Assembly (NCBI RefSeq): GCF_963666525.1
Contig: NZ_OY762905.1
Location: 4,195,501-4,259,500 of the forward strand
Direction: 5' to 3'
DNA: 64,000 bases
From: an uncultured Cohaesibacter sp.
GTDB lineage: Bacteria > Pseudomonadota > Alphaproteobacteria > Rhizobiales > Cohaesibacteraceae
Positions 1-7,664 of the stretch are shown piece by piece. The notes beneath the pieces are model-generated. The model was not told where the DNA came from. It saw nothing but the letters and a program-made list of their open reading frames with translations, and searched no databases. Within the stretch, counting starts at the first letter, position 1, and every line of letters begins with the position of its first letter. A program made the position numbers and the translations under genes.

Positions 1-21
1 CCGCTGTCATAGTCTTTCCCG

Positions 22-1545
22 CTAGGTGCCACAATAGGTGACAAACGGCCCGAAATCACTCGGGGCGGGGCGGGCGAATGCGTCCAGCCCTTCCCGTTCG
101 TCATATGGGTGCGAGACCACCTCAAGCAAACGCTGAACCGCTCTGAAGTCGCCAAAGTCCTCAGCTTCCTGCAAGGCTCGCTCGACCATGTGGTTGCGTG
201 GGATATAAAGCGGGTTCACCTGTGCCATGTCGCGCGCGATGGTTTCCAAGGGGCTTGTCTCGACAGCAAGCCGGGCATGCCATTCCGCAAGCCAGCTGGC
301 GATGGACTCCGGATCCTCAAACAACGCCAGCAGGCCGGCCTTGCCTTCCTCGCCCGTGAGGCTTTCACCAAGGCGGCGGAAGAACTGGGTGAAATCGATC
401 TTCTCACCCTGCAATGTGCCAAGCAGGATCTGGATCAGCGCCGTATCCCTGCCACTCGCCGCAGGCAGCCCGATTTTCCTGCCCATACCGGACAGCCATG
501 CCTGCTTGTAGGTGGCCATATAGTCGGAAAGGGCATCGGTCAGCATCTCGGCTGCCCGGTTATGATCATCGGGCGCTACCAGCGGCACCAGTGTTTCGGC
601 AAACCGGGCCAGATTCCACTGCCCCGCCTGCGGTTGATTGGCATAGGCATAGCGTCCCTGCCGATCAATCGAACTGAAGACGGTCTGCGGATCATACTGA
701 TCCATGAAGGCACAGGGGCCGTAATCGATAGTCTCGCCGGAAATTGCCATGTTGTCGGTGTTCATCACGCCATGGATGAAGCCCACCTGCATCCACTGTG
801 CGATCAACCTGGCCTGACGGTCTGCAACGGCCTGAAAGAAGGCCAGATAGCGGTTTTCCTTTTCCATCAAATCGGGGTAGTGACGGGTAATGGTATAGTC
901 GGCCAGTTTTGTAAGGCTGTCCCAAGCTCCACGGGCGGCAAAAAACTGGAAAGTTCCGACGCGGATATGGCTGGAGGCCACCCTTGCAAGCACGGCGCCG
1001 GGTTTCAGCCCCTGTCGCCGGATCTGCTCACCGGTTGTCACTGCCGCCAGCGCCCGGGTGGTCGGAATGCCGAGCGCATGCATCGCCTCGCCCATGATAT
1101 ATTCCCGCAGCACCGGGCCGAGCACCGCCTTGCCGTCGCCTCCGCGCGAGAAGGGTGTCGGCCCCGATCCCTTGAGGTGGATATCGAAGCGGTTTCCGTC
1201 CTTGTCGAGCACTTCACCGAGCAGCAGCGCCCGTCCGTCACCAAGCTGGGGGGAAAAACCGCCGAACTGATGCCCCGCATAGGCCATGGCGATTGGCTCC
1301 GAGCCTTCCGCCACCCGGCTGCCCGCAAGAATTTCCGCCAACACCACATCCTGTGTGTCCAGTGACAGCCCGAGCTTGTCAGCCAGCGCATCATTGAACA
1401 GGACAATGCGTGGCTGCGGCGCCTCGGCGCCCTGCCAGGTGACATAGAAGCCCTCAAGCGAACGCGCAAAGCTGTTGTCAAAGGAAAAGGCGCGTGTGGG
1501 TATCCTGATTGGTTCAACCATGGCGATCCGGTCTGCTCCCCTCAT
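22..1545 (-). CDS. selO: Protein adenylyltransferase SelO (YdiU/UPF0061 family)
   Basis: SelO is a pseudokinase-fold enzyme that transfers AMP from ATP to Ser, Thr or Tyr of target proteins and is tied to redox homeostasis. The 507-residue protein has the usual bacterial length and reaches the C-terminal TYCGT typical of the family, so it is complete. Recognisable family blocks are YAGHQFGGFSPQLGDGRA near residue 90, LKGSGPTPFSRGGDGKA near 125, and GVMNTDNM with YGPCAFMD in the middle, which carry the nucleotide- and metal-binding residues. A second ATG eight codons in (1521) is an equally possible start; neither has a well-spaced ribosome site. It diverges from the bisC-like gene across 143 bp that must hold both promoters. 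The family call is firm; targets are unknown. Confidence 0.93.
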   Translation of the reverse strand: MRGADRIAMVEPIRIPTRAFSFDNSFARSLEGFYVTWQGAEAPQPRIVLFNDALADKLGLSLDTQDVVLAEILAGSRVAEGSEPIAMAYAGHQFGGFSPQLGDGRALLLGEVLDKDGNRFDIHLKGSGPTPFSRGGDGKAVLGPVLREYIMGEAMHALGIPTTRALAAVTTGEQIRRQGLKPGAVLARVASSHIRVGTFQFFAARGAWDSLTKLADYTITRHYPDLMEKENRYLAFFQAVADRQARLIAQWMQVGFIHGVMNTDNMAISGETIDYGPCAFMDQYDPQTVFSSIDRQGRYAYANQPQAGQWNLARFAETLVPLVAPDDHNRAAEMLTDALSDYMATYKQAWLSGMGRKIGLPAASGRDTALIQILLGTLQGEKIDFTQFFRRLGESLTGEEGKAGLLALFEDPESIASWLAEWHARLAVETSPLETIARDMAQVNPLYIPRNHMVERALQEAEDFGDFRAVQRLLEVVSHPYDEREGLDAFARPAPSDFGPFVTYCGT

Positions 1546-1688
1546 ACGGGTTTTTATCTATTCCATAACATATAGGGTGTTTCGCGAAGTAAATCCAATC
1601 TCTTGCACACCAATGCTCCAAAATGCTAGCGGTTGTAAGACAGCCCGTCGAACATTGAATTCCATCCTGCCGCCAAGGACAAGCCGCC

Positions 1689-3944
1689 ATGAAATACACC
1701 GCTGCGCACTGGGGTACCTATGAAATCCATGACAATGATCTCAAGCCCGTCGGCGATGATCCGGCCCCGTCGCGTATCGGCAAGGGGTGGCTGAGTGCCT
1801 CGTGCAACCTCGACAGCCGTATTCTCCGCCCGGCCATCCGCAAGGGCTGGCTGGAAGGCGACGGTGGCAAGAATCGTCTTGATGACGTATTTGTCGAAGT
1901 CAGTTGGGACGAGGCGGCAACCCGCGTTGCTGAAGAGCTGACCCGGATCGGCAGGGAGCATGGCAATGGTGCCATCTATGGCGGCTCCTACGGCTGGGCC
2001 AGTGCCGGGCGCTTCCATCACGCCCAGAGCCAGCTCAAGCGTTTCCTCAATCTGGCGGGCGGCTTTGTGCGGGCACGGGAAACCTATTCCCATGCGGCGG
2101 GCGAAGTGCTCATCCCCCATATTCTGGGCATGCCTCAGGGGGATTTTCAGGATCAGATGACCAGTTGGGAGCATATCACCGAACATTGCACCCTGCTGGT
2201 TGCCTTCGGTGGCATTTCCGGTCGTCCGGCGCAGGTTGCCTCTTCCGGCACCGCCAAACACCACACCGAAAACTGGCTCAGGCAGATGAAGGGCCGGATG
2301 ATCAATGTCTCGCCGCAGAAAAGCGACATGCCGAATGCCGAGTGGGTTTCCATCCGCCCGGGAACTGACGCGGCGCTGATGCTGGCGCTTTGCCATACGC
2401 TGCTCGTTGAAGGGCTGCATAATGAAGCCTTCCTGACACGCTATACCTCCGGCTGGCCAAAGCTGCGTGCCTATCTGCTCGGCGAGAGCGACGGACAGAC
2501 GCGGAGTGCGGACTGGGCGGCGACGATCTGTGATGTCGATGCCGAGGCCATCCGCCAGTTGGCGCGGGACATGGCCTCCAGTCGCACCATGATCAACGTT
2601 GCCTGGGGCGTGCAGCGCACCGACCATGGCGAACAGCCGATATGGGCAGGTCTGGCGCTTGCCTCAATGCTCGGGCAGATCGGCAAACCGGGCACGGGCT
2701 ATGGCTTTGGCTATGGCTGCGTGGCATCCATCGGGCGCTCGACCAAGAATGTCTATTGGCCTTCGATCCCGCAGGGCAGGAATGCGGTTGACGATTTCAT
2801 CCCCGTCGCTCGCGTCACCGACATGCTGCTGCATCCCGGCGAGCGCTATGCCTACAACGGCACGACGCGCACCTATCCCGATATCCGCATGGTGGTGTGG
2901 TCGGGGGGCAACCCCTATCACCATCATCAGGACCTTTTGCGGCTCGAGAAAGGCTGGCAGAAGCCGGAAACCGTGGTGGTGTTCGAACAGGGCTGGACGG
3001 CAACCGCTCGCCGCTCCGATATCGTGTTGCCGGCAACCACGCCGCTTGAACGCACTGACATCATGCTAAGCAAGACAGAACCGACCCTCATCTATATGTC
3101 GCCGGTACATGCCCCGGTGGGCGAGGCAAAGGACGATCATGAGATCCTCAAGCTGATCGCCGCCAAGATGGGGCTGGAAGAGGCCTTTACCGAAGGCAGG
3201 TCGCAGGAAGACTGGCTCCGCTGGCTCTGGGACCAGTCCGCAACTCTCGTTGCCGGGCAGGGCATGGAATTGCCTGATTTCGAAAGCTTCCGCCAGCAGG
3301 GACGGTTCAATCTGGACCGGGACGAAGAAACCCGCATTGCGCTCGCTGACTTCATCGCCGACCCTGTGGCCCACCCGCTTGGCACCGAGAGTGGCAGGAT
3401 CACGCTCTTCAATGAGAAGATTGCCGCCTTCGGTCTTGATGACTGTCCAGGCCATCCTGCCTGGTTGCAGCCGGTCGAAAGCACGCTGGATGCACCACAA
3501 GGCGCGCTCCACATGATCTCGGCTCAGTCGGACACGCGTCTGCACAGTCAGAATGATCAGGGCTCGGAATCCCTCGACAGCAAGATCGAGGGCAGGGAGG
3601 TCTGTCGCCTCCACCCCGACACCGCTGCGGAACGGGGCATTGCAGAAGGGTCCATCGTCCGCTTGTTCAACAGCCGCGGCGCAACGTTGGCCGGGGTCGC
3701 CTTTGATGGCGACCTGCGTCGGGATTGCATCGCCCTGCAAACGGGGGCCTGGTTCGATGCTGCCGAGGTTGACGGCGTGCGCATGGATATCCATGGCAAC
3801 CCGAATGCCCTGACCATCGACAAGGGTACGTCCTCGCTGGCGCAGGGTAACATCGGCCACACAGCGCTGGTCTTCGTCGAGCCATGGACAAAGCCTTTGC
3901 CTCCGCTCAAGGTTTCAAAGGCACCGGACTTCGTCGAACGGTGA
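1689..3944 (+). CDS. bisC: Molybdopterin oxidoreductase, biotin/methionine sulfoxide reductase (BisC) type
   Basis: This is a 751-residue DMSO-reductase-family enzyme with a bis-MGD molybdenum cofactor, most like BisC, which reduces biotin sulfoxide and free methionine sulfoxide. The start TAAHWG, the block GGSYGWASAGRFH at 98-110 (Ser105 is the likely Mo ligand), GVQRTDHGEQ, GGNPYHHHQD and DIVLPATTPLERTD are all family landmarks. No twin-arginine or other export leader precedes the domain, so it should be cytoplasmic, unlike periplasmic TorA or DorA. No N-terminal 4Fe-4S Cys motif is present, as expected for this subfamily. It stands alone, diverges from selO and ends at a strong hairpin terminator. 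The exact substrate (biotin, methionine or another S- or N-oxide) cannot be decided from sequence. Confidence 0.88.
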   Translation: MKYTAAHWGTYEIHDNDLKPVGDDPAPSRIGKGWLSASCNLDSRILRPAIRKGWLEGDGGKNRLDDVFVEVSWDEAATRVAEELTRIGREHGNGAIYGGSYGWASAGRFHHAQSQLKRFLNLAGGFVRARETYSHAAGEVLIPHILGMPQGDFQDQMTSWEHITEHCTLLVAFGGISGRPAQVASSGTAKHHTENWLRQMKGRMINVSPQKSDMPNAEWVSIRPGTDAALMLALCHTLLVEGLHNEAFLTRYTSGWPKLRAYLLGESDGQTRSADWAATICDVDAEAIRQLARDMASSRTMINVAWGVQRTDHGEQPIWAGLALASMLGQIGKPGTGYGFGYGCVASIGRSTKNVYWPSIPQGRNAVDDFIPVARVTDMLLHPGERYAYNGTTRTYPDIRMVVWSGGNPYHHHQDLLRLEKGWQKPETVVVFEQGWTATARRSDIVLPATTPLERTDIMLSKTEPTLIYMSPVHAPVGEAKDDHEILKLIAAKMGLEEAFTEGRSQEDWLRWLWDQSATLVAGQGMELPDFESFRQQGRFNLDRDEETRIALADFIADPVAHPLGTESGRITLFNEKIAAFGLDDCPGHPAWLQPVESTLDAPQGALHMISAQSDTRLHSQNDQGSESLDSKIEGREVCRLHPDTAAERGIAEGSIVRLFNSRGATLAGVAFDGDLRRDCIALQTGAWFDAAEVDGVRMDIHGNPNALTIDKGTSSLAQGNIGHTALVFVEPWTKPLPPLKVSKAPDFVER

Positions 3945-3977
3945 CAAACTTATTGCTGTTCTAAACTAAAAATGAGG

Positions 3978-4010
3978 AAAAAGGCGTTGAACAACAATGC
4001 CTTTTTGTTT
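3978..4010 (+). terminator. Rho-independent terminator after the bisC-like gene
   Basis: The eight-base arms at 3978-3985 and 3999-4006 pair perfectly, and the stem extends inward to about 12 bp around a five-base loop. The right arm ends in five T and is followed by GTTT. Because the arms are A5 and T5, it could also stop transcription from the opposite side. It isolates the sulfoxide reductase from the small gene at 4123. Confidence 0.85.
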
Positions 4011-4122
4011 GTTATGCATTTAATGCAATGCAGCAGTTTTAGATAAGCTCTTTTTGCTTGGCTGGTTTGGGACTATTCTGGTCTCAGTTAAAATGCTTAC
4101 CAAACAAAGAGAGGATCAAATC

Positions 4123-4278
4123 ATGTTTGACAGCATCAAAGGTGTAGCAGGCGCAGTAGGTAGCGTGTTCATGTCTCTTCCGGCAGCAGCTCGCGTCAGC
4201 AACGACGTACAGAACGGCCGTCAGCCAAACGAACAGGACCTGCTCATTCTCGGTCTGCGCGACAGCTTCAACCAGTAA
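4123..4278 (+). CDS. Small protein of 51 residues, unknown function
   Basis: I do not recognise a named family. The predicted protein has a hydrophobic, Gly/Ala-rich first half (about residues 5-24) and a polar second half with GRQPNEQDLLILGLRD. The pattern Gly-Arg-x-Pro followed by Asp-Leu and Leu-Gly recalls other tiny alphaproteobacterial proteins of unknown role. The ATG at 4123 is preferred over an upstream ATG at 4054 because AGAGAGG lies eight bases before it and the upstream extension looks non-coding. It sits alone between the bisC terminator and a long gene-free stretch, so it is probably a single-gene transcript. Strong ribosome site and clean stop support a real gene; conservation would settle it. 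Confidence 0.6.
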   Translation: MFDSIKGVAGAVGSVFMSLPAAARVSNDVQNGRQPNEQDLLILGLRDSFNQ

Positions 4279-4704
4279 GCTCTGGCGCTTTCGCTGGCGC
4301 ACTCTGACAAGACTGCCCGGTCATATGGATCGGACAGATGACACCGGGACATGATCAGCCAGTTGGGCTGATGATCTACTGCCCGAATACGGATCGCGAT
4401 ATCAGAAAAGCCCGCTCAGGGCACAGGCCCGCCCCAGGAGCCTTGACCGGCTTCAGGCTGGTCCGCTTCCGATCCACCTTCTCTTTTCTTTCCAATCGAG
4501 CCTTGAAACCCAACCGACTGAGCCGGAACTCGGTGCTTCAGGCGCGATTTTACCGCTTTCTTCTTTTGTCGAGTGTCCCCCGAGTGTGGTGGTCAATCGG
4601 CATTTTCCGTCCTATTCTGGCTGAAAGTCCGCGCAAACGAGCAAGACTCGAAAGCGGCGATCAGCCCCATAAAGGTGACCGGAAACCAGCAAGAAGGAAG
4701 CCCG
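4279..4704. other. Gene-free spacer before beta-mannosidase
   Basis: No convincing gene is present in these 426 bases. A hairpin with seven-base arms at 4354-4360 and 4366-4372 lies about 75 bases after the small gene; it lacks a T run and is at best a weak terminator. The remainder should contain the beta-mannosidase promoter, but I see no clear operator. Confidence 0.5.
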
Positions 4705-7170
4705 ATGATAACGCAAGTATCCCCGCTTACCACTGAGCAGCCTCTTAATGAGGGGTGGTCCATCAGTTCTCTTGCCAGCGCACAAGATGCCAGGGTGAGT
4801 GTTCCCTTTCCGATTCCCGGCGATCTGCACTCGGCGCTTCTGGCCGAGGAGATCATTGCTGATCCCTATTGGCGCGACACGGAAACGAGCCTTGACTGGA
4901 TCCACGAGAGTGAATGGCGTGCAGAAACACGGTTCACCTTCGATGGCGATCCGGCTGATCCTCACGTACTGACCTTCACCCATGTCGATTGTCAGGCCAT
5001 CGTTTCGCTCAACGAGGTGGAGATCGGGCGCTGCGAAAGCCAGTTTCTGCGTTATGACTTTCCGTTGGGCTCGGCGTTGAAGAAGGGCGAGAATCGCCTC
5101 GTTGTCCGCTTTCTCTCCAATAGCAGGGCTGCGCTTTCCGCCTGCAAGGCCTTCCCTTTTGCGGTGCCTTACATCTTCTGGAATTGCCGTCTGCCACATT
5201 ACAATTTCCTCCGCAAGGCCCAGTGTCATGCTGGCTGGGACTGGAATATCGCGCTCTCTCCGTTGGGTATCTATGGCGGTGTCACTCTGAGGCGGATCAA
5301 CAAGCTGCGCCTTGATGATCTGCTCGTGCGCCAGCACCATGAAGAGGGGCGGGTCCTTGTCGATATGACCATCCATTATGAGGCCTTCGAGCCGGCCGAG
5401 CTGACATTGGCCGCCAATTTCGATGGCCGAGTGGTTTCCGATCTTGTTACTGTCTGGCCCGGAAAAGGCTCTGCCTCGCTGCAGATCGAGGTGACCAAGC
5501 CGCGTCTCTGGTGGCCGAGGGGGCAAGGTGATCAGCCCCTTTATGACCTGACGGTGATGATTGATGGCCAGAGTATCAGCCGGCGGGTCGGTCTCCGGAA
5601 GGTCGAGCTTGTCACCGACCAGGATTCCGTCGGCAAGCGGTTTGCCTTCCGCATCAACGGGCGCGAGATCTTTGCACGCGGTGCCAACTGGATCCCTGCC
5701 GATGCCCTGCCATCCCGCGCCACGCCCGAAGCGGTGCGCGATCTGTTGACCTCGGCCGTAGAGGCCAACATGAACATGATCCGGATCTGGGGCGGTGGCC
5801 AATATGAGGAAGACTGGTTCTACGAGCTGTGCTCGGAACTGGGGTTGATGGTCTGGCACGACTTCATGTTCGCCTGCAATCTCTATCCCGCTGCCGATCA
5901 CCACTGGCTCGATCTGGTACGCCGGGAGGCGCGGCAACAGGTGCGGCGACTGTCTGGCTATCCCTGCATGACGCTGTGGTGCGGCGACAACGAACTTGTT
6001 GGTGCCATCAACTGGTTCGAGGAAAGCAAGAGGGATCGAGATCGCTATCTTGCCATGTACGAACGTCTCAATTTCGTGCTCGAGGAGTGTCTCATGGAAG
6101 AAGCGCCGGGCGTTCCGTTCTGGCCATCCTCGCCCTCTGTCGGGCTCTTCAACTTCGGCGATGGCTGGCACGATGACACCGCTGGCGACATGCACTTCTG
6201 GGATGTCTGGCACTCAGCCAAGGACTTCGAACACTATCGCACGGTGCTCCCGCGTTTCTGCTCCGAATTCGGCTTCCAGTCCTTCCCCTCGATGCGCGTG
6301 ATCGAGAGTTTCACCGAGCTAGAAGACCGCAATGTATCGTCGCCGGTCATGGATGTGCATCAGCGCAACGAGGGCGGCAACAGCCGCATTGTAGAAACCA
6401 TCGCTCGCTATTTCCGCTTTCCCGACAGTTTCGCAGAGATGGTCTATCTCAGCCAGATCGGCCAGGGGCTGGCGATGAAAACCGCCATCGAATTCTGGCG
6501 GATCAACAAGCCGCGCACCATGGGTACACTATATTGGCAACTCAATGACACATGGCCGGTGGCGAGCTGGTCGAGCCTAGAATATGGCGGCGGCTGGAAA
6601 CTGGTCCACTATCTTGCCCGGCGTTTCAATGCTCCGGTCCTTGTCTCCGCCCAGCCCGCGCCGGATGAGGGATTGGTGATCATCCATGCGGTCAATGATA
6701 CGCCAGAGCCGGTTGCCCTGACCATCCGTTTCGAGGCGGTTGGAATGTCCGGTGCCATCCGCTCGCTGGGCGAATTTGTCATCGATGTGCCAACGGACCG
6801 CTCTGTCGAAGTGGCCAGTCTGACACTGGAGGAAATCGGTGCGGACGCGATCCTGCATTTCTCCTGGCGGAGTGCCAATGGAGCCATCACTGGCGAGAAT
6901 GACTATTGGCCCAAGCGGCCCAAGGACTATCGTCTTGTAACTCCGGTCATTGAGGCGACAGAGCGGACGACCGCAAATGGCGACACGGAAATCGAACTGA
7001 GGACAGACAAACCTGCCTTTTTCGTCACCTATCATCATGGTGGAGACCGGCTCTACTCGGACAATTGCTTCACCCTTTTGCCGGGGCGCCCCAAGCACTT
7101 GACCATTTTACGCCAGCGTCGCTCCCATTTGCCGCCCATTACGGCGGAGGTGGACTATCTGAAAGGTTAG
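4705..7170 (+). CDS. Beta-mannosidase, glycoside hydrolase family 2
   Basis: This enzyme should remove terminal beta-D-mannose from manno-oligosaccharides with retention of configuration. The 821-residue protein has the GH2 order: N-terminal sugar-binding jelly roll, an immunoglobulin-like domain, and a TIM barrel. Glu430 in LWCGDNE is the acid/base and Glu521 in RFCSEFGFQSFPS the nucleophile; FWNCRLPHYNFLRKAQCHAGWDW and MNMIRIWGGGQYE are typical of beta-mannosidases rather than beta-galactosidases. No signal peptide is seen, so it acts on imported oligosaccharides in the cytoplasm. ATG 4705 is chosen because AAGAAGGAAG precedes it and alignable sequence starts there; an upstream in-frame ATG at 4573 adds 44 unrelated residues. 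No transporter adjoins it. Confidence 0.9.
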   Translation: MITQVSPLTTEQPLNEGWSISSLASAQDARVSVPFPIPGDLHSALLAEEIIADPYWRDTETSLDWIHESEWRAETRFTFDGDPADPHVLTFTHVDCQAIVSLNEVEIGRCESQFLRYDFPLGSALKKGENRLVVRFLSNSRAALSACKAFPFAVPYIFWNCRLPHYNFLRKAQCHAGWDWNIALSPLGIYGGVTLRRINKLRLDDLLVRQHHEEGRVLVDMTIHYEAFEPAELTLAANFDGRVVSDLVTVWPGKGSASLQIEVTKPRLWWPRGQGDQPLYDLTVMIDGQSISRRVGLRKVELVTDQDSVGKRFAFRINGREIFARGANWIPADALPSRATPEAVRDLLTSAVEANMNMIRIWGGGQYEEDWFYELCSELGLMVWHDFMFACNLYPAADHHWLDLVRREARQQVRRLSGYPCMTLWCGDNELVGAINWFEESKRDRDRYLAMYERLNFVLEECLMEEAPGVPFWPSSPSVGLFNFGDGWHDDTAGDMHFWDVWHSAKDFEHYRTVLPRFCSEFGFQSFPSMRVIESFTELEDRNVSSPVMDVHQRNEGGNSRIVETIARYFRFPDSFAEMVYLSQIGQGLAMKTAIEFWRINKPRTMGTLYWQLNDTWPVASWSSLEYGGGWKLVHYLARRFNAPVLVSAQPAPDEGLVIIHAVNDTPEPVALTIRFEAVGMSGAIRSLGEFVIDVPTDRSVEVASLTLEEIGADAILHFSWRSANGAITGENDYWPKRPKDYRLVTPVIEATERTTANGDTEIELRTDKPAFFVTYHHGGDRLYSDNCFTLLPGRPKHLTILRQRRSHLPPITAEVDYLKG

Positions 7171-7203
7171 GGCGCCACACGGCTTCGCTTTTGTTTACGA
7201 CAT

Positions 7204-7218
7204 ATGCGAAATTCGCAT
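7204..7218. promoter_or_regulatory. Perfect 15-bp palindrome downstream of beta-mannosidase
   Basis: ATGCGAA-A-TTCGCAT is a perfect inverted repeat 34 bases after the mannosidase stop and about 450 bases before adhE. It has no T run, so it is more like a dimeric regulator site than a terminator. No known regulator can be assigned. Confidence 0.4.
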
Positions 7219-7466
7219 GGCAGGTATGCGACAGAATGTGTTTGGACTAGGAAAAAGAAGGAAAATTCAGAAAATTAACTGTTAGGGAAAATGAGTCACA
7301 GATTTTTGAAATTAGGAAAAATTTGTTTACTCATTGGAATGGCTTGCTTTTTTTCTCCCGCATGAGTGGTGCTTCTGCGCTATTACTGTCCAAAATGCGC
7401 TCTTACGTAGACCTCCTTAATTCGTCAGGCGCAGGAACGCGCTAAACTGGCATCACTGTCAAGGCG

Positions 7467-7582
7467 GTCGGGATCGTTACACGCAAAGGGTAACGAGGAG
7501 GACCCGACAGAGGAAGGTTTCCTGTATGGCATTCAGGGCCTTCTCGCCGGAGCAGGGCGCGTGGCACCCGTATGGGCACGCG
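7467..7582 (+). promoter_or_regulatory. Structured 5' leader of adhE with three hairpins
   Basis: Three helices are visible. Nested helices GTCGGG (7467-7472)/CCCGAC (7503-7508) and TCGTTAC (7474-7480)/GTAACGA (7490-7496) form the first. AGGAA/TTCCT (7511-7523) forms the second. A nine-pair stem with a three-base bulge around a GTAT loop (7558-7582) forms the third. They lie 83 bases upstream of adhE, in an unusually long (494-base) gap with no reading frame of note. This could be a riboswitch, attenuator or protein-binding leader. I could not match it to a known riboswitch consensus. Confidence 0.5.
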
Positions 7583-7664
7583 AAAATCATCTACTGGCGT
7601 CATCCATCACCGGGAGTCTTTAGGCCTCGGAACGGGTCCGTGCGCCTTGAAAACGGAGTAACAA

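Noticed and set aside
109-1365. Long open frame (418 codons) on the plus strand opposite selO
   Set aside because: It is the antisense of a clear SelO gene, has no family motifs and no ribosome site; high GC makes such shadow frames common here.
7467-7582. Assignment of the adhE leader to a known riboswitch class (cobalamin, TPP, glycine, ZTP)
   Set aside because: None of the conserved core sequences of these classes could be found, so it is reported only as an unassigned structured leader.
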